Shown here: in pieces, positions 20,564-30,007 of the stretch
How positions within the stretch are numbered: position 1 is the stretch's first letter
Layout of the letters: the number at the start of each line of letters is the position of its first letter
The notes under the pieces: generated by a model
The model's database searches: none
Told to the model about the DNA's origin: nothing
The model's input: only the letters and a program-made list of their open reading frames with translations
From: Candidatus Hydrogenedentota bacterium
Lineage (GTDB): Bacteria > Hydrogenedentota > Hydrogenedentia > Hydrogenedentales > CAILVY01
Reading direction: 5' to 3'
NCBI GenBank assembly: GCA_029565395.1
Contig: JAKQOG010000086.1
Span: forward strand, 1 to 64,000
DNA: 64,000 nucleotides
Program-made: the position numbers and the translations under genes

Positions 20564-21493
20564 ATGAGCATTCTGCTTTCCGCCGGCATATTATGTTTAA
20601 CGGCACATGCCACCCCCATTCCTGTAATTTTGGATACCGACATCGGGGGAGACATCGACGACACCTGGGCGCTCTGCATGCTGCTCAATTCCCCGCAACT
20701 GGACCTGAAGCTCATTGTCACCGCGTTCGATGACACCCAGGCAAAAACCCGCCTGGCCGCGAAAATGCTCGAACGCTTGGGCCGGACGGATGTTCCCATC
20801 GGAACCGGCAAGAAAACCAGCAGCGAAAAACTCAACCAAGCGGACTGGCTCGGGGATTACTCCTTGGACGGGTACAAGGGAAAGGTGCATGAGGATGGCG
20901 TGCAGGCAATGATCGACCTGTTGCATGCCGCCAAGGAAAAAATCACCCTGTGCGTCATCGGTCCCCAAACGAATATTGCCGAAGCCCTGAAACGAGACCC
21001 GTCTATTGCCCAGAAAGCCCGCATCGTGTCCATGGCCGGGAGTGTCCATATCGGGTACCAAGGGAAACCGAAACGCGATCCGGAATATAACGTGGTGGCC
21101 GATATCCCGGCTGCACGTGCGGTCTTCGCCGCCCCATGGGACATCACCTTCGCGCCTCTGGATACCTGTGGCCTCATCCAACTCAAAGGCGAAAATTACC
21201 TGAATGTGTCGGGGTCGGACCAGCCAAGCGCAAAAGTCGTGATTGAAAACTATACAAACTGGTCGAACCGAAAGCATTTCGCTGAAAATGAAAGCAGCGT
21301 GCTCTTCGATACGGAAGCGGTGTACCTCATGTTTGACGAAGCCCTCGTCGAGATGGAAACGGTCAAACTGTCCGTCGATGACAAAGGCGCTACCGTGCCG
21401 GACGAAAAGGGCCGCCCCGTACGTTGCGCACTGCGTTGGAAAGATCGTGCGGCGTTTGAATCCCTTCTCGTCAAAATTTTAACCGGAAAATGA
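20564..21493 (+). CDS. Exported inosine-uridine-type nucleoside hydrolase
   Basis: The 309-residue protein starts at ATG 20564, fixed by AAGGAG 10 nt upstream; a longer open frame upstream overlaps the ftsH start region. A short hydrophobic signal (ILLSAGILCLTAHA) precedes the family's calcium-binding motif VILDTDIGGDIDDTWAL, so the enzyme may be periplasmic. It also has GPQTNIAEAL and VSMAGS. Members cleave the N-glycosidic bond of nucleosides to ribose and base. The C-terminus (VKLSVDDKGATV) matches the family end. It is divergent from ftsH and ends near a terminator at 21703. Confidence 0.88.
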   Translation: MSILLSAGILCLTAHATPIPVILDTDIGGDIDDTWALCMLLNSPQLDLKLIVTAFDDTQAKTRLAAKMLERLGRTDVPIGTGKKTSSEKLNQADWLGDYSLDGYKGKVHEDGVQAMIDLLHAAKEKITLCVIGPQTNIAEALKRDPSIAQKARIVSMAGSVHIGYQGKPKRDPEYNVVADIPAARAVFAAPWDITFAPLDTCGLIQLKGENYLNVSGSDQPSAKVVIENYTNWSNRKHFAENESSVLFDTEAVYLMFDEALVEMETVKLSVDDKGATVPDEKGRPVRCALRWKDRAAFESLLVKILTGK

Positions 21494-21702
21494 CCTCCGT
21501 CCGCGTTTTTATGCCGCTTTTTCATTTTGCGCGCTCAAGATTTTATTGATTCGGACGATAAAGACAGTATACGCCGAGACAAGGAGGTCAAGGCGCGAAG
21601 GACACGGAGGTCCGATAGTTGAATGTGGGAAACCAACGGCGGGATGTCCGTCCCAACATCTCATCAAGAGCCGCTGGTCCCATTACTGTCCTCTATGAGT
21701 GG

Positions 21703-21741
21703 CGCCATGGCAACTCCCATTGCAATGGCGTTTTCTTTTTT
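21703..21741 (+). terminator. Intrinsic terminator downstream of the nucleoside hydrolase gene
   Basis: Stem CGCCATgGCAA / TTGCaATGGCG (21703-21713 with 21720-21730) around a 6-nt loop is followed by TTTTCTTTTTT. It lies about 210 bp past the hydrolase stop and just before the convergent epimerase gene end at 21747. Confidence 0.75.
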
Positions 21742-21746
21742 CTATT

Positions 21747-22691
21747 CTACGCGTTGTTTCCCTGCATCCCCAGCCACTCCGCCGTCTTCGTCAACCCTTC
21801 CTCCACCGTCATGACCGGCGCATACCCCAGCATCTTTTGTGCAAGCGAAATATCCGCCCAAGACTGCCGGATATCCCCGGGGCGCGGCATGGTAAACTCC
21901 GGCTTGATATCCGAACCTAAAACACTGTTTATGGCATGAATCAATTCGATGAGCGACATCGAGGTTCCGCATGCAATGTTATAGATGCCAGCTTTGCGGC
22001 CGGGCAATGACATCACCCGCAGATTCGCTTCCACCACATTGTCAACATAGGTAAAGTCGCGGGCCTGTTCCCCGTCGCCAAAGATAACCGGTGCTTTGCC
22101 ATCCATCATACGCGTTAAGAACTTCGGAATTACCGCCGCGTACTCCGAATCGGGATTTTGAAAAGGGCCAAAAACATTGAAATACCGGAGGCAAACAATG
22201 TCAACTTCATAGAGGGCGGAATAAACCTGACCATACATCTCACCTGCCGCCTTTGTCACGCCATAGGGCGATATAGGATTCCGTGGGAGCGTCTCTTTGA
22301 GCGGCATCTCACTCGCATTTCCATATATGGAAGAAGAGGAGGCGAAAATAACCCTCTTCACGGACATTTTCTTTGCCGCCTGGAAAACGTTCAACGTGCC
22401 ATTCACATTGGCATCGTTGGAAGAAATAGGCTCGCGAACGGACTTTTCTACGGAGGGTATGGCGGCAAAATGGAAACAAACATCAACTTTTTCTAACGCT
22501 CTCTGAACCGTGGAAAATTCGCAGATAGACCCCTTGATAATCTGTACCTCCGTCTCTATGTCCCGCAGATTGATTTTCCTCCCTGTTGAAAAATCATCCA
22601 GCACGCGCACCTTAATCCCCTTCACCAGCAATGCCCTGACAAGATTCGACCCTATAAACCCTGCGCCACCTGTTACCAGACAAGTAGTCAT
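21747..22691 (-). CDS. NAD-dependent epimerase (UDP-glucose/GlcNAc 4-epimerase-like)
   Basis: The 314-residue extended short-chain dehydrogenase has VTGGAGFIGSNLVRALL at the N-terminus, SSSSIYG, PYGVTKAAGEMY (Tyr-x3-Lys), RYFNVFGP and DFTYVDN. The closest named relatives by pattern are WbpP/GalE-type 4-epimerases that work on UDP-hexoses or UDP-N-acetylhexosamines. Together with gmd, the RMD-like reductase and the 6-dehydrogenase it adds to nucleotide-sugar supply. It stands downstream of dnaN, separated by a terminator, so it has its own promoter or is read independently. Confidence 0.87.
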   Translation of the reverse strand: MTTCLVTGGAGFIGSNLVRALLVKGIKVRVLDDFSTGRKINLRDIETEVQIIKGSICEFSTVQRALEKVDVCFHFAAIPSVEKSVREPISSNDANVNGTLNVFQAAKKMSVKRVIFASSSSIYGNASEMPLKETLPRNPISPYGVTKAAGEMYGQVYSALYEVDIVCLRYFNVFGPFQNPDSEYAAVIPKFLTRMMDGKAPVIFGDGEQARDFTYVDNVVEANLRVMSLPGRKAGIYNIACGTSMSLIELIHAINSVLGSDIKPEFTMPRPGDIRQSWADISLAQKMLGYAPVMTVEEGLTKTAEWLGMQGNNA

Positions 22692-22722
22692 TTCACTCTA
22701 TACCTGCGGTTTAACCATATAA

Positions 22723-22762
22723 ACAAAAACTGCGGGCTCTCACTGTATCGCAGGAGCCCGCA
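22723..22762 (-). terminator. Intrinsic terminator after dnaN
   Basis: On the minus strand the 9-bp stem TGCGGGCTC/GAGCCCGCA is followed by GTTTTTGTTT. It begins about 18 bp after the dnaN stop. Confidence 0.8.
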
Positions 22763-22779
22763 GGACAACTTTCATGACA

Positions 22780-23886
22780 CTACATGCGAATTGGCATAAT
22801 CACGTTAACATAAAAGTCCACCGGCCCTTCCGTGTAAGGCTTAACGACACCCGGACTCATGCCATCCTTTAAAACCAGACATACCTTCTCCGACTCCATC
22901 CTTCGCAACACCTCAAGTAGAAAATCAGGATTGAACGCAATTTCAATTGGCTCAGCACTGTAGTCAACAGGCAGTTCTTCGTCGTATTCACCCACTTCCG
23001 GCGTAATAACCTTAAGCCTCATGAGTTCGTCACGGACATTAATCCTGACCGAATTAAATTTCTCGTTTGTCATCGTACGAGTACGGCGCATGGATTCCAC
23101 AAACTTGGGCGTTTCAACAATAATTTCCTTATCATGCTTCTGCGGTATCACCATCTCATAATTCGGAAAATTGCCCTCAATTAAAGCCGTCACCATTCTC
23201 ATGCTATTAAATGAAAACGCTGCCTGACTCTCATCCAGGTAGATGCTTACTTCTTCATCATCAATCAGAAGCCGCTCAAGCTCATGTACCATTTTCGAGG
23301 GGATAATTACCTTAACTTCCGTATCCAACGGTATGCCTTCATCCTCTCGCGCCAAGCTCATCCTGCGCCCGTCCGTCGCCACCACAATCAACTTTCCATC
23401 CGTTATTTGAAACAGAAGACCCGTAAGATTATACCGGGCTTGATCCGTGCATATGGCATATGACGTCCTGAGGAAAAGCTTCTTGATAATACTTTGCTTA
23501 ATCGTCAACGGCTCGATGCCTTCAAAGCTTCGCACTGGCGGAAATTCGTCCGGTGACATGCCGAACAGCCTGGTCTGTATCTTTCCGCAATGCAAGTGAA
23601 TGACATTGTTATCTTCAAGATCCAGCACCACTTCCTCATCCGGCAATTCCGCCAATATCGACGATAAGCGTTGCGAGGAAACAGTTAAAGAGCCCTTCTC
23701 TTCCACCCGGCAATCCACCGTGCATTCTATGCTCACCTTTAAGTCTGTAGCCACCAGCCGGATGCAACTCTCCCCGGTCTCCACCAAAATATGCGTAAGT
23801 ATTGGCAATGCAGACTTGGCTGAGACTACACTCTTAACCTTGTTTACAGTGTCAAGAAGATCTTGTCGTGGAATGGCAATTCTCAT
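22780..23886 (-). CDS. dnaN: DNA polymerase III beta subunit (sliding clamp)
   Basis: The 368-residue protein has the three-domain clamp pattern: MRIAIPRQDLLDTVNKVKSVVS, then LVATDLKVSIE, RYNLTGLLFQ, VVATDGRRMSLA and the C-terminal YVNVIMPIRM that is the usual MPIRL-type ending. It tethers the replicative polymerase to DNA. The long AT-rich gap upstream (23887-24580) with DnaA-box-like sites suggests that the replication origin may be here. No dnaA gene is seen in the window. Confidence 0.97.
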   Translation of the reverse strand: MRIAIPRQDLLDTVNKVKSVVSAKSALPILTHILVETGESCIRLVATDLKVSIECTVDCRVEEKGSLTVSSQRLSSILAELPDEEVVLDLEDNNVIHLHCGKIQTRLFGMSPDEFPPVRSFEGIEPLTIKQSIIKKLFLRTSYAICTDQARYNLTGLLFQITDGKLIVVATDGRRMSLAREDEGIPLDTEVKVIIPSKMVHELERLLIDDEEVSIYLDESQAAFSFNSMRMVTALIEGNFPNYEMVIPQKHDKEIIVETPKFVESMRRTRTMTNEKFNSVRINVRDELMRLKVITPEVGEYDEELPVDYSAEPIEIAFNPDFLLEVLRRMESEKVCLVLKDGMSPGVVKPYTEGPVDFYVNVIMPIRM

Positions 23887-23889
23887 GTT

Positions 23890-24540
23890 CTCATCTCCAA
23901 GCGAACTGTGAATTGATTTCTGTTTCTTTTACAAATCTTTTATATATATATTCAGCAGTTCTAGTATTAGAACCTCTGGAAAGTGTGTATAAAACTGTAA
24001 CTCATTTATTATCAATACTTTACATAATTAAAAACTTGTTTATAACTTCTCTTTTTATCCACTTGTATTAACAAGAATCAAATGGATGTTCAATTTTTGA
24101 TCATTTACTTTGGTTTAATGGTGGAAAAAATATGACTGAAATTAACTATGGACAGTAAATTTTTCCACCGCCTACCGATCTGTTTTGTTCCACGCGTAAA
24201 TTCAACTTTTTCCACAGCTTGTTTTCTGTTTATTTATAATGGTTTATAGTATATCACATGCTACTTTTTATTGTTCCTATGGAACAGAAGCGAATCTAAA
24301 AAATCCTTAAAATCATGCATACTTTTATATTCTGTAAACCGTTTTATACCAATATCTTACAGAATACCTGGCTTATAACGTTCTAAATCGTTTTTAAACT
24401 GTAACATCCTGAATAACAGGAGTTTGCGATACCAATTCTGCTACCGGCTAATTCCATAGGTTCCGTGTATGACTCCTGTTTTTCCACAGGTTCTCCACAG
24501 GTCCTTCTCCTTTTTCCCCGGTAACGGGGCGCCATGCTAA
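23890..24540. other. Candidate replication origin (AT-rich, DnaA-box-like sites)
   Basis: This is the only long AT-rich gap in the window. It lies directly upstream of dnaN and has no credible gene. One full match to TTATNCACA lies on the minus strand at 23984-23992. Near matches are TTATCCACT (24055-24063), TTTTCCACA (24208-24216 and 24480-24488), TTCTCCACA (24491-24499) and TTTTCCACC (24161-24169). Runs such as TTTTATATATATAT near 23938 could be the unwinding element. Confidence 0.5.
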
Positions 24541-24580
24541 CAAACAACTAAAGGAAAAGCAAGCCTATTTTTTGACCTCA

Positions 24581-26572
24581 TCAGGTTCGGATTACTCTCA
24601 AGAACTCTTCTGGAGTAACCAAGCCATTTTTAACCTTTTCCCTGCAACGCATTGCCATAGTCTTTAGCTTAATATCCTTGGCAATTTTAGAACCTTGTTC
24701 GTCTTCTGCAATTTTTCTCCGTACCTCCGGGGTAATCTCAAGGAGTTCAAATATACCCGTACGTCCACGATTTCCGGTATGATAACACTTGTCACATCCG
24801 GACCCCCGATAGAGCTTGGTTACCGTTGCGGGCATGCCAATAGACTTTACCAGCAGAGAAGATGGTTTAAATGCTGTTTTGCAATCCTGGCAAATGGTAC
24901 GCACCAGACGTTGACCGACAACCGCAGTGAGGGCGCTGGAAATCAGGTACGAAGGAATTCCCATATTTCGGAGTGTATCGATCGCCTCTGGAGCGTCGTT
25001 GGTATGCAGCGTACTAAAGACGAGATGGCCGGTCATGGCTGCACGGATGGCAATTCGCGCGGTTTCCATATCTCGAATTTCACCTACCAGAAGCACGTCA
25101 ATATCCTGCCGGAGGGAGGCGCGCAGTACAGTGGCAAAGGTTAAGTCGATATCAGAGTCGATCTGTACCTGATTGATTCCGGAAAGCTGGTATTCAACGG
25201 GATCTTCCAGGGTTACGATGCTGTCCGTCATGACATTTTTCTGGTTTAGCGCAGCGTAGAGGGTGGTTGTTTTTCCGCTTCCAGTAGGGCCTGTAACCAG
25301 GATCATGCCGTATGGCTGTTCAATACAGCGTGTAAAGTTTTCCTCATCTTCCGACTCGAAACCGAGGTCTTTTATGCCGGCCAGTACGGACGATTGATCA
25401 AGGAGCCGCAGTACCACGCGTTCCCCGAGGAATGTGGGAAGCGTGGCCACGCGCACATCGAACTCGCGTTCACCCACTTGTATGCTGATATGTCCGTCCT
25501 GTGGATGCCGGGTTTCCGTGATGTCAAGTTCCGACATGATTTTAATGCGCGAAATGACTGGCGCCTCCATCGTCTCCGGAATGCTCATGACATCATGGAG
25601 TACACCGTCAATGCGGTAGCGCACGCGCATTTCCGGCTCCTGCGGATCCATGTGGATGTCCGTGGCTCCCGCATTCACGGCCCCTTCCAAAATGGTATTC
25701 ACCATCTTGATCACCGATGTTCCGGAGGCTTGCCGCGCTATTTCATCGAAGCGTATGGATTCCTTGTCGGGTTTCTTGTCCCCCGCGCCAGCTTTCTCTG
25801 CCATGCCTTTTCCTTCCGCGTTGTCCATTGTTTTGCCTTTCTCCGGTGTAGCAAGGGTTGGTTCCAAATATATTTTCAGGTGAGCGGTATCGGGCGCCTG
25901 TTTTTGGGGTTGTTGCGCTTCATGTTCTTCTTTCTCCTTCTGAGCGGCATACCGTTTCTCAATCTCCGCTTCCAGATCTTCGCAGGCGGTAATCGCCGCG
26001 TGTATGCGCAGCTTGAGCATCACGCCGGCATTTTTCAGCCGGCGCAGGTTTTGCGGGCCGGTCACCAAGACAGTGAGCCGATCTCCTTCGAGCCGCACGG
26101 GCAGCATTTCATTTTCGCACGCAATGCTTTCTGGAACGGCTTCCAGCGCTTTGGGATCGCTTGGAGTGGATCCCGCATCCGCGTAGTCCATAGCGTACTG
26201 TTTGCCCAGCGCGCGCGCCACGGCATCGGCGGAAACATACCCACGGCGCAGAAGAATGCTGCCCAGCAACCGGCCTGTGCGTTTTTGTTCCGACAAGGCT
26301 TCGCGCAGGTCCTCCTCCATCAAGTCTCCCGAATCCACCAGCGCGCGGCCGAGCGTCTCCTGCGCCCCGCGCACTGTTTTACTTTGGAATTGATAACGAA
26401 GCAGGTCCTCCACGGCGGCAAAAGTTACCTTGCGCATCTGCAAAAGCTGTTTGTAAAACGGAACGCCGGTCTTTGCTTCCCGTTCCTTGGCCTGTTGCAG
26501 TTCCGCCCGCGTGATCAGGTCTTTCTTAACCAGATCTTCTCCCGCTTCTGGCTCTCGTTCCTTGGGCGACAT
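24581..26572 (-). CDS. Type II secretion/type IV pilus assembly ATPase (GspE/PilB family)
   Basis: The start is set at ATG 26572 (GGAGGGGAAT just upstream) rather than further upstream; this gives 663 residues. The N-terminus holds two MshEN-like modules (TRAELQQAKEREAKTG). A linker of about 70 charged residues follows. The ATPase core has Walker A GPTGSGKTTTLYAAL, the Asp box, Walker B LLVGEIRD, the His box and a tetracysteine zinc motif (CQDCK and CDKC). It would power pilus extension or type II secretion at the inner membrane. No other pilus gene is in view. The flagellar cluster lies just upstream. Confidence 0.92.
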   Translation of the reverse strand: MSPKEREPEAGEDLVKKDLITRAELQQAKEREAKTGVPFYKQLLQMRKVTFAAVEDLLRYQFQSKTVRGAQETLGRALVDSGDLMEEDLREALSEQKRTGRLLGSILLRRGYVSADAVARALGKQYAMDYADAGSTPSDPKALEAVPESIACENEMLPVRLEGDRLTVLVTGPQNLRRLKNAGVMLKLRIHAAITACEDLEAEIEKRYAAQKEKEEHEAQQPQKQAPDTAHLKIYLEPTLATPEKGKTMDNAEGKGMAEKAGAGDKKPDKESIRFDEIARQASGTSVIKMVNTILEGAVNAGATDIHMDPQEPEMRVRYRIDGVLHDVMSIPETMEAPVISRIKIMSELDITETRHPQDGHISIQVGEREFDVRVATLPTFLGERVVLRLLDQSSVLAGIKDLGFESEDEENFTRCIEQPYGMILVTGPTGSGKTTTLYAALNQKNVMTDSIVTLEDPVEYQLSGINQVQIDSDIDLTFATVLRASLRQDIDVLLVGEIRDMETARIAIRAAMTGHLVFSTLHTNDAPEAIDTLRNMGIPSYLISSALTAVVGQRLVRTICQDCKTAFKPSSLLVKSIGMPATVTKLYRGSGCDKCYHTGNRGRTGIFELLEITPEVRRKIAEDEQGSKIAKDIKLKTMAMRCREKVKNGLVTPEEFLRVIRT

Positions 26573-26650
26573 ATTCCCCTCCGTGAAACACTGTTTTAAA
26601 GCATGATGATCCATTATAAGAAGACACGGGGAGCTTTGCAATGGCCCTGA

Positions 26651-27982
26651 TCAGTCCGTATGGGATGAACTATGCACTAGGGACGCTTTGCATAAGCCGT
26701 GCAAACTGGGCGAGCACTCCGCCGCTTGAATGAGCCGGGATGCGGCGGCTGTAAGATTGTTTTCCATAAAATGCCGCAATCGCTTCAGATAAAGCGCAGA
26801 GAAAGCTTCCCTGTCCGCCAGCTCCAGCAAATCTATGGGAAATACGATGTTCTGTTCCGCCGCCAGGTCTATGCAGCGCGAAAGCACAGGGGGGTAATCG
26901 CACTTGCACCGGAGGGATTCCGTATACCATTTCAGCGCTTCCGGGAGATTGTCTTCGGCTTCCGATAATAGTCCCAAATGGTACGCGCTGCTGAAACTGC
27001 CTGTCCCCCGGACATCTTCGTGGTCTTGGCCCAGCCGGAGCGATTCCAAATATGCGGCACGGGATTCCGGCAGATTGCCCAGCATCAAGTGGACATATCC
27101 CCGTGCGTGATGGAAATCCGACCAAAACACCCCATTATGGCCCAAGGCCAGGTGCTGTTTGAGAAGTGCTGCCGCCTCCTGAGGCTTGCCGGTATTAACA
27201 AGGGCATAGGCTAAGGATACGAGCGCCCCGGTCAGCACCTCCCGTGATACCCCCCCCAACCGGCCTTGTGGAACAGACCCTTCGGTGAACCGAATCCGCG
27301 CCAGTGCAGTTTGAAAAGCTTCTATGGCCGCCTCATAGTCCTTGAGACTGAAAAACGCCTTTCCGAGTTGATACCAGCAATACTCATCGTCGGGGAGCCG
27401 TTCCACCTCCTTCCGCAGAATTTTCAGATTTCGCAGTGCTTTATGATCGGGAGCATTTGTGGGCTGGGCGTAGCCGCTGTGGCCCAAACGGAGGCCTGTG
27501 GAGGCGGTCTGTTTAGAGCCGTTAAAGAGCATAATTTGTTCATGAATAGCCCCCTCAAATCGGCAGGAAACCCGGTGGAAGAACCGTTCGGTGTGGTCGA
27601 CTACTTCCTGGCACTCTGGTGCTGTGCCCACCGTACTTACGATTTCTACCGTGCCCACCGTTTCCGGGCCATGGCCCTGGACAAAGCGGTGCAATAGGGT
27701 TTTCGCTTCTTCCCCGTTTTCAATCCACTCATCCGCGTCTATACTTAAGACATAATCGCCTTGGGCAAGGTGCAGAGCGGTGTTTCGTGCTGCGGAAAAA
27801 TCATCCACCCAGGGAAAATGACCTATTCGCGCGCCATAGGAACGGGCAATCCGTTCGGTATTGTCTTCCGAGCCGGTGTCCACCACCACAATCTCATCCA
27901 CGACCCCGAAAAGCGACAATAGGCACCGTTCCAGATGTTTCTCCTCGTTTCGGACGATAAGCACGGCGCTGATTGTGGGCAT
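26651..27982 (-). CDS. Family 2 glycosyltransferase with TPR domain
   Basis: The 443-residue protein begins with a GT2 domain: SAVLIVRNEEKHLERCL, EIVVVDTGSEDNTERIA and LSIDADEW (DxD, about residues 90-93). From about residue 200 TPR repeats appear (YQLGKAFFSLKDYEAAIEAF and DNLPEALKWYTESLRCK). Such GT2-TPR proteins transfer sugars to unknown acceptors; some related ones modify peptides or proteins. Its place beside flaG and three flagellins makes flagellin glycosylation a reasonable guess but not a demonstrated role. The stop lies about 80 bp before the pilB/gspE-type gene, same strand. Confidence 0.88.
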   Translation of the reverse strand: MPTISAVLIVRNEEKHLERCLLSLFGVVDEIVVVDTGSEDNTERIARSYGARIGHFPWVDDFSAARNTALHLAQGDYVLSIDADEWIENGEEAKTLLHRFVQGHGPETVGTVEIVSTVGTAPECQEVVDHTERFFHRVSCRFEGAIHEQIMLFNGSKQTASTGLRLGHSGYAQPTNAPDHKALRNLKILRKEVERLPDDEYCWYQLGKAFFSLKDYEAAIEAFQTALARIRFTEGSVPQGRLGGVSREVLTGALVSLAYALVNTGKPQEAAALLKQHLALGHNGVFWSDFHHARGYVHLMLGNLPESRAAYLESLRLGQDHEDVRGTGSFSSAYHLGLLSEAEDNLPEALKWYTESLRCKCDYPPVLSRCIDLAAEQNIVFPIDLLELADREAFSALYLKRLRHFMENNLTAAASRLIQAAECSPSLHGLCKASLVHSSSHTD

Positions 27983-28162
27983 AATCCGGGGTATCCTGTC
28001 TTATGTCCGTGCATGGTACTGGCTAATCAAGGAGGTGTCAAGAAAGCGCCATGTTCCGCAACGGCAAGAACGCATCAGTGGAAAATAGGCAAGAAACACC
28101 AACAATCTGCCCCGTACGCCGTTTTTTCCGTGTTTCAGGAAGGAGAAAAGCATTGCTGCTGC

Positions 28163-28486
28163 TTATTTTGCGCAGGTTTCCTCAACACCTGCGATTTGGC
28201 TTAGTTGGGGCGAACCGCGCCTGCCAATCAAAATGTCTTTTTTCCCGTTATGCGTCAATATCACCATGACCTGCGGGCGGAGTTCCCGTCGCGTACAGGT
28301 TCCGCTGGGCGTTTCGCAGGTGCACACCGCAGTGCACACTATGCCGTACATATGCTCTGGATTATAGTGAATAAACGCACCAGTGCAGGTTTCACATTCG
28401 CCTTGTATTTTTTCTAATAGATTGGGCAGGCCACTCTTCCAATACTGTTCCTTGGGGGAATCCTTGGTATGATAAATAATCTCCAT
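28163..28486 (-). CDS. Small cysteine-rich protein of unknown function
   Basis: The 107-residue protein is not recognised. It has paired cysteines (GECETCTGAF, then CTAVCTCETPSGTCT) that could bind a metal or form disulfides; no signal peptide is seen. The start at ATG 28486 has GGAGG about 4 nt upstream. An upstream ATG (28567), preceded by GAGG, would add 27 residues and cannot be excluded. It sits between the GT2-TPR gene and flaG on the same strand, downstream of the flaG terminator. Confidence 0.55.
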   Translation of the reverse strand: MEIIYHTKDSPKEQYWKSGLPNLLEKIQGECETCTGAFIHYNPEHMYGIVCTAVCTCETPSGTCTRRELRPQVMVILTHNGKKDILIGRRGSPQLSQIAGVEETCAK

Positions 28487-28763
28487 TGTTCCTCCAGGAT
28501 ACCGCCGGAGCAGATCCAGCTCTATCAAGCGCGCAGCCTGGCTTGGATTGGGAGTATGTTGCCACATGGGAATTCCTCTCGTTCTTTTTCAAATCAGATA
28601 GGTTCTGCAAGTGGCATGCCGAAATCGCAGATGATCCTGTATTTAACCGCATCCTATTGTGTGGCAATGTGTTATGAAGATATAGTTCAAAGAGAGGGAA
28701 GGACTGGGGTAAGTGGAAACCTTGGTATTTCCGAAAAATGGAATGGGTTATTCCGAATGGCGG

Positions 28764-28800
28764 AAAAAGCCCTGGCCACCTATCCAAAGGCAGCCAGGGC
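28764..28800 (-). terminator. Intrinsic terminator of the flagellin-flaG unit
   Basis: On the minus strand GCCCTGGC (28793-28800) pairs with GCCAGGGC (28769-28776) and is followed directly by TTTTT (28764-28768). It begins 27 bp after the flaG stop. Confidence 0.85.
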
Positions 28801-28826
28801 ATCCATCGTAAATTGGGTAGCCGTGG

Positions 28827-29168
28827 TCAGACGAGTTCGTCAAATAGAACGGCCTGTAACTGGCGAAGTTTTGAGGCAATGTCAAGCAGTTCCTCTGGAG
28901 GAATCTGCTTAATTACCTGATTGTTTTGATCAAGAATCCGCACCACTATCCGGTTGTTTTCCTTATCCACTCGGATAGACGAGTGTGTTGAAACCATGAG
29001 CGGGGTGGATTCCACAGCTTTCGCAGCTTGGGTTGTCCGTTCCGCGCGTTTGTTCGACACGGCCTCTGCCACCGCCTCTACGCGGCGCAGTTCGGGAGCT
29101 GGGGGCTTGTTCGCTGTGGAAACGAACAAGGCCGCGAGATCCTGTCCGTTCACGCTGTTAATGCCCAT
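28827..29168 (-). CDS. flaG: FlaG family flagellar protein
   Basis: The start at ATG 29168 has AAGGAGG 8 nt upstream; the protein has 113 residues. The C-terminal half (IRVDKENNRIVVRILDQ and VIKQIPPEELLDIASKL) is the FlaG family signature. FlaG affects flagellar filament length in several bacteria. The gene lies 24 bp behind the last flagellin gene and is closed by the terminator at 28764, so it belongs to the flagellin operon. Confidence 0.92.
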   Translation of the reverse strand: MGINSVNGQDLAALFVSTANKPPAPELRRVEAVAEAVSNKRAERTTQAAKAVESTPLMVSTHSSIRVDKENNRIVVRILDQNNQVIKQIPPEELLDIASKLRQLQAVLFDELV

Positions 29169-29191
29169 GCTCCGCCTCCTTTCCCGCAAGG

Positions 29192-30007
29192 TTAACGCAA
29201 CAGCGTCAACGCTGTTTGCGGTACTACGTTGGCTTGGGCAAGGATCGACGTGCCCGCGCTCACCAGAATCTGGTTGCGCGTGAAACGGATGGTTTCCTGT
29301 GCGATATCCGCGTCCCGGATCGCGCTTTCCGAAGCCGATGCGTTTTCTTCCTGAATCGCCAGCGTATTCATGGTGAACTCCAGACGGTTCTGATAGGCGC
29401 CCAGCGTGCTCCGCAACGTGCTCACGCTCGCGATCGCCGTGTCTATCGTGCTGATAGCCGCAACGGCTAACGCCATAGTCGATACCGCCACCGCGTTGAC
29501 GCCCAAGTCGTTGGTCTTGGCGCCCGTAACGGAGATGGCCAGTGTTTGGCTTGTGTAGGCGCCGGATTGCAGCGTCACCGTTTGGGTGGCGCTCAACACT
29601 TTAATCCCGTTGAACTCGGTGCGCAACGCGATATCATCGAGCTGACCCAGTAACTGCCGCACTTCATTGTGAATGGCGGAACGGTTGATGGTGCTTTGCG
29701 TGCCGTTCGCCGCTTGCACCGCCAGTTCGCGTATGCGCTGCAAGATGCTGTGCGATTCGCTCAGCGCGCCTTCCGCCGTTTGCACCAGGCTTACGCCGTC
29801 CTGGCTGTTGCGTTGGGCCATGGAGGTTCCCTTCACTTGTGAACGGAATCCTTCCGCGATCGCCAAACCTGCCGCGTCATCCGCAGCGCGATTTATGCGC
29901 AAACCGCTGGACAAGCGTTCCAGCGATTTGTTCAAGTCGTTCGTTGACGTCCGCAACGTCCGGGAGGCGTTCAACGCCGCTATATTAGTGTTAATGCGTA
30001 GTCCCAT
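29192..30007 (-). CDS. fliC: Flagellin, copy 1 (operon-distal)
   Basis: The 271-residue flagellin has the conserved N-terminal helix region (MGLRINTNIAALNASRTL, then LSSGLRINRAADDAAGLAI) and C-terminal region (SAIRDADIAQETIRFTRNQI, then AQANVVPQTAL). The length means only the D0/D1 core is present, with a short central part and no large outer domains. It is exported by the flagellar type III apparatus and forms the filament. Of the three copies it differs most at the N-terminus (TSTNDLNKSLERL instead of GSTLSLNKTLERL). Confidence 0.97.
   Translation of the reverse strand: MGLRINTNIAALNASRTLRTSTNDLNKSLERLSSGLRINRAADDAAGLAIAEGFRSQVKGTSMAQRNSQDGVSLVQTAEGALSESHSILQRIRELAVQAANGTQSTINRSAIHNEVRQLLGQLDDIALRTEFNGIKVLSATQTVTLQSGAYTSQTLAISVTGAKTNDLGVNAVAVSTMALAVAAISTIDTAIASVSTLRSTLGAYQNRLEFTMNTLAIQEENASASESAIRDADIAQETIRFTRNQILVSAGTSILAQANVVPQTALTLLR

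Noticed and set aside
24480..24540. A GC stem (CCCCGG...) as terminator of the pilB/gspE-type gene
   Set aside because: There is no T-tract on the transcript strand and it lies in the candidate origin region.
25394..26599. A 401-codon open frame on the + strand
   Set aside because: It overlaps the pilB/gspE-type gene in antisense and looks like a hydrophobic shadow of it.
28392..28802. A 136-codon open frame on the - strand spanning the flaG terminator
   Set aside because: It overlaps the Cys-rich gene and the terminator, with no ribosome-binding site.
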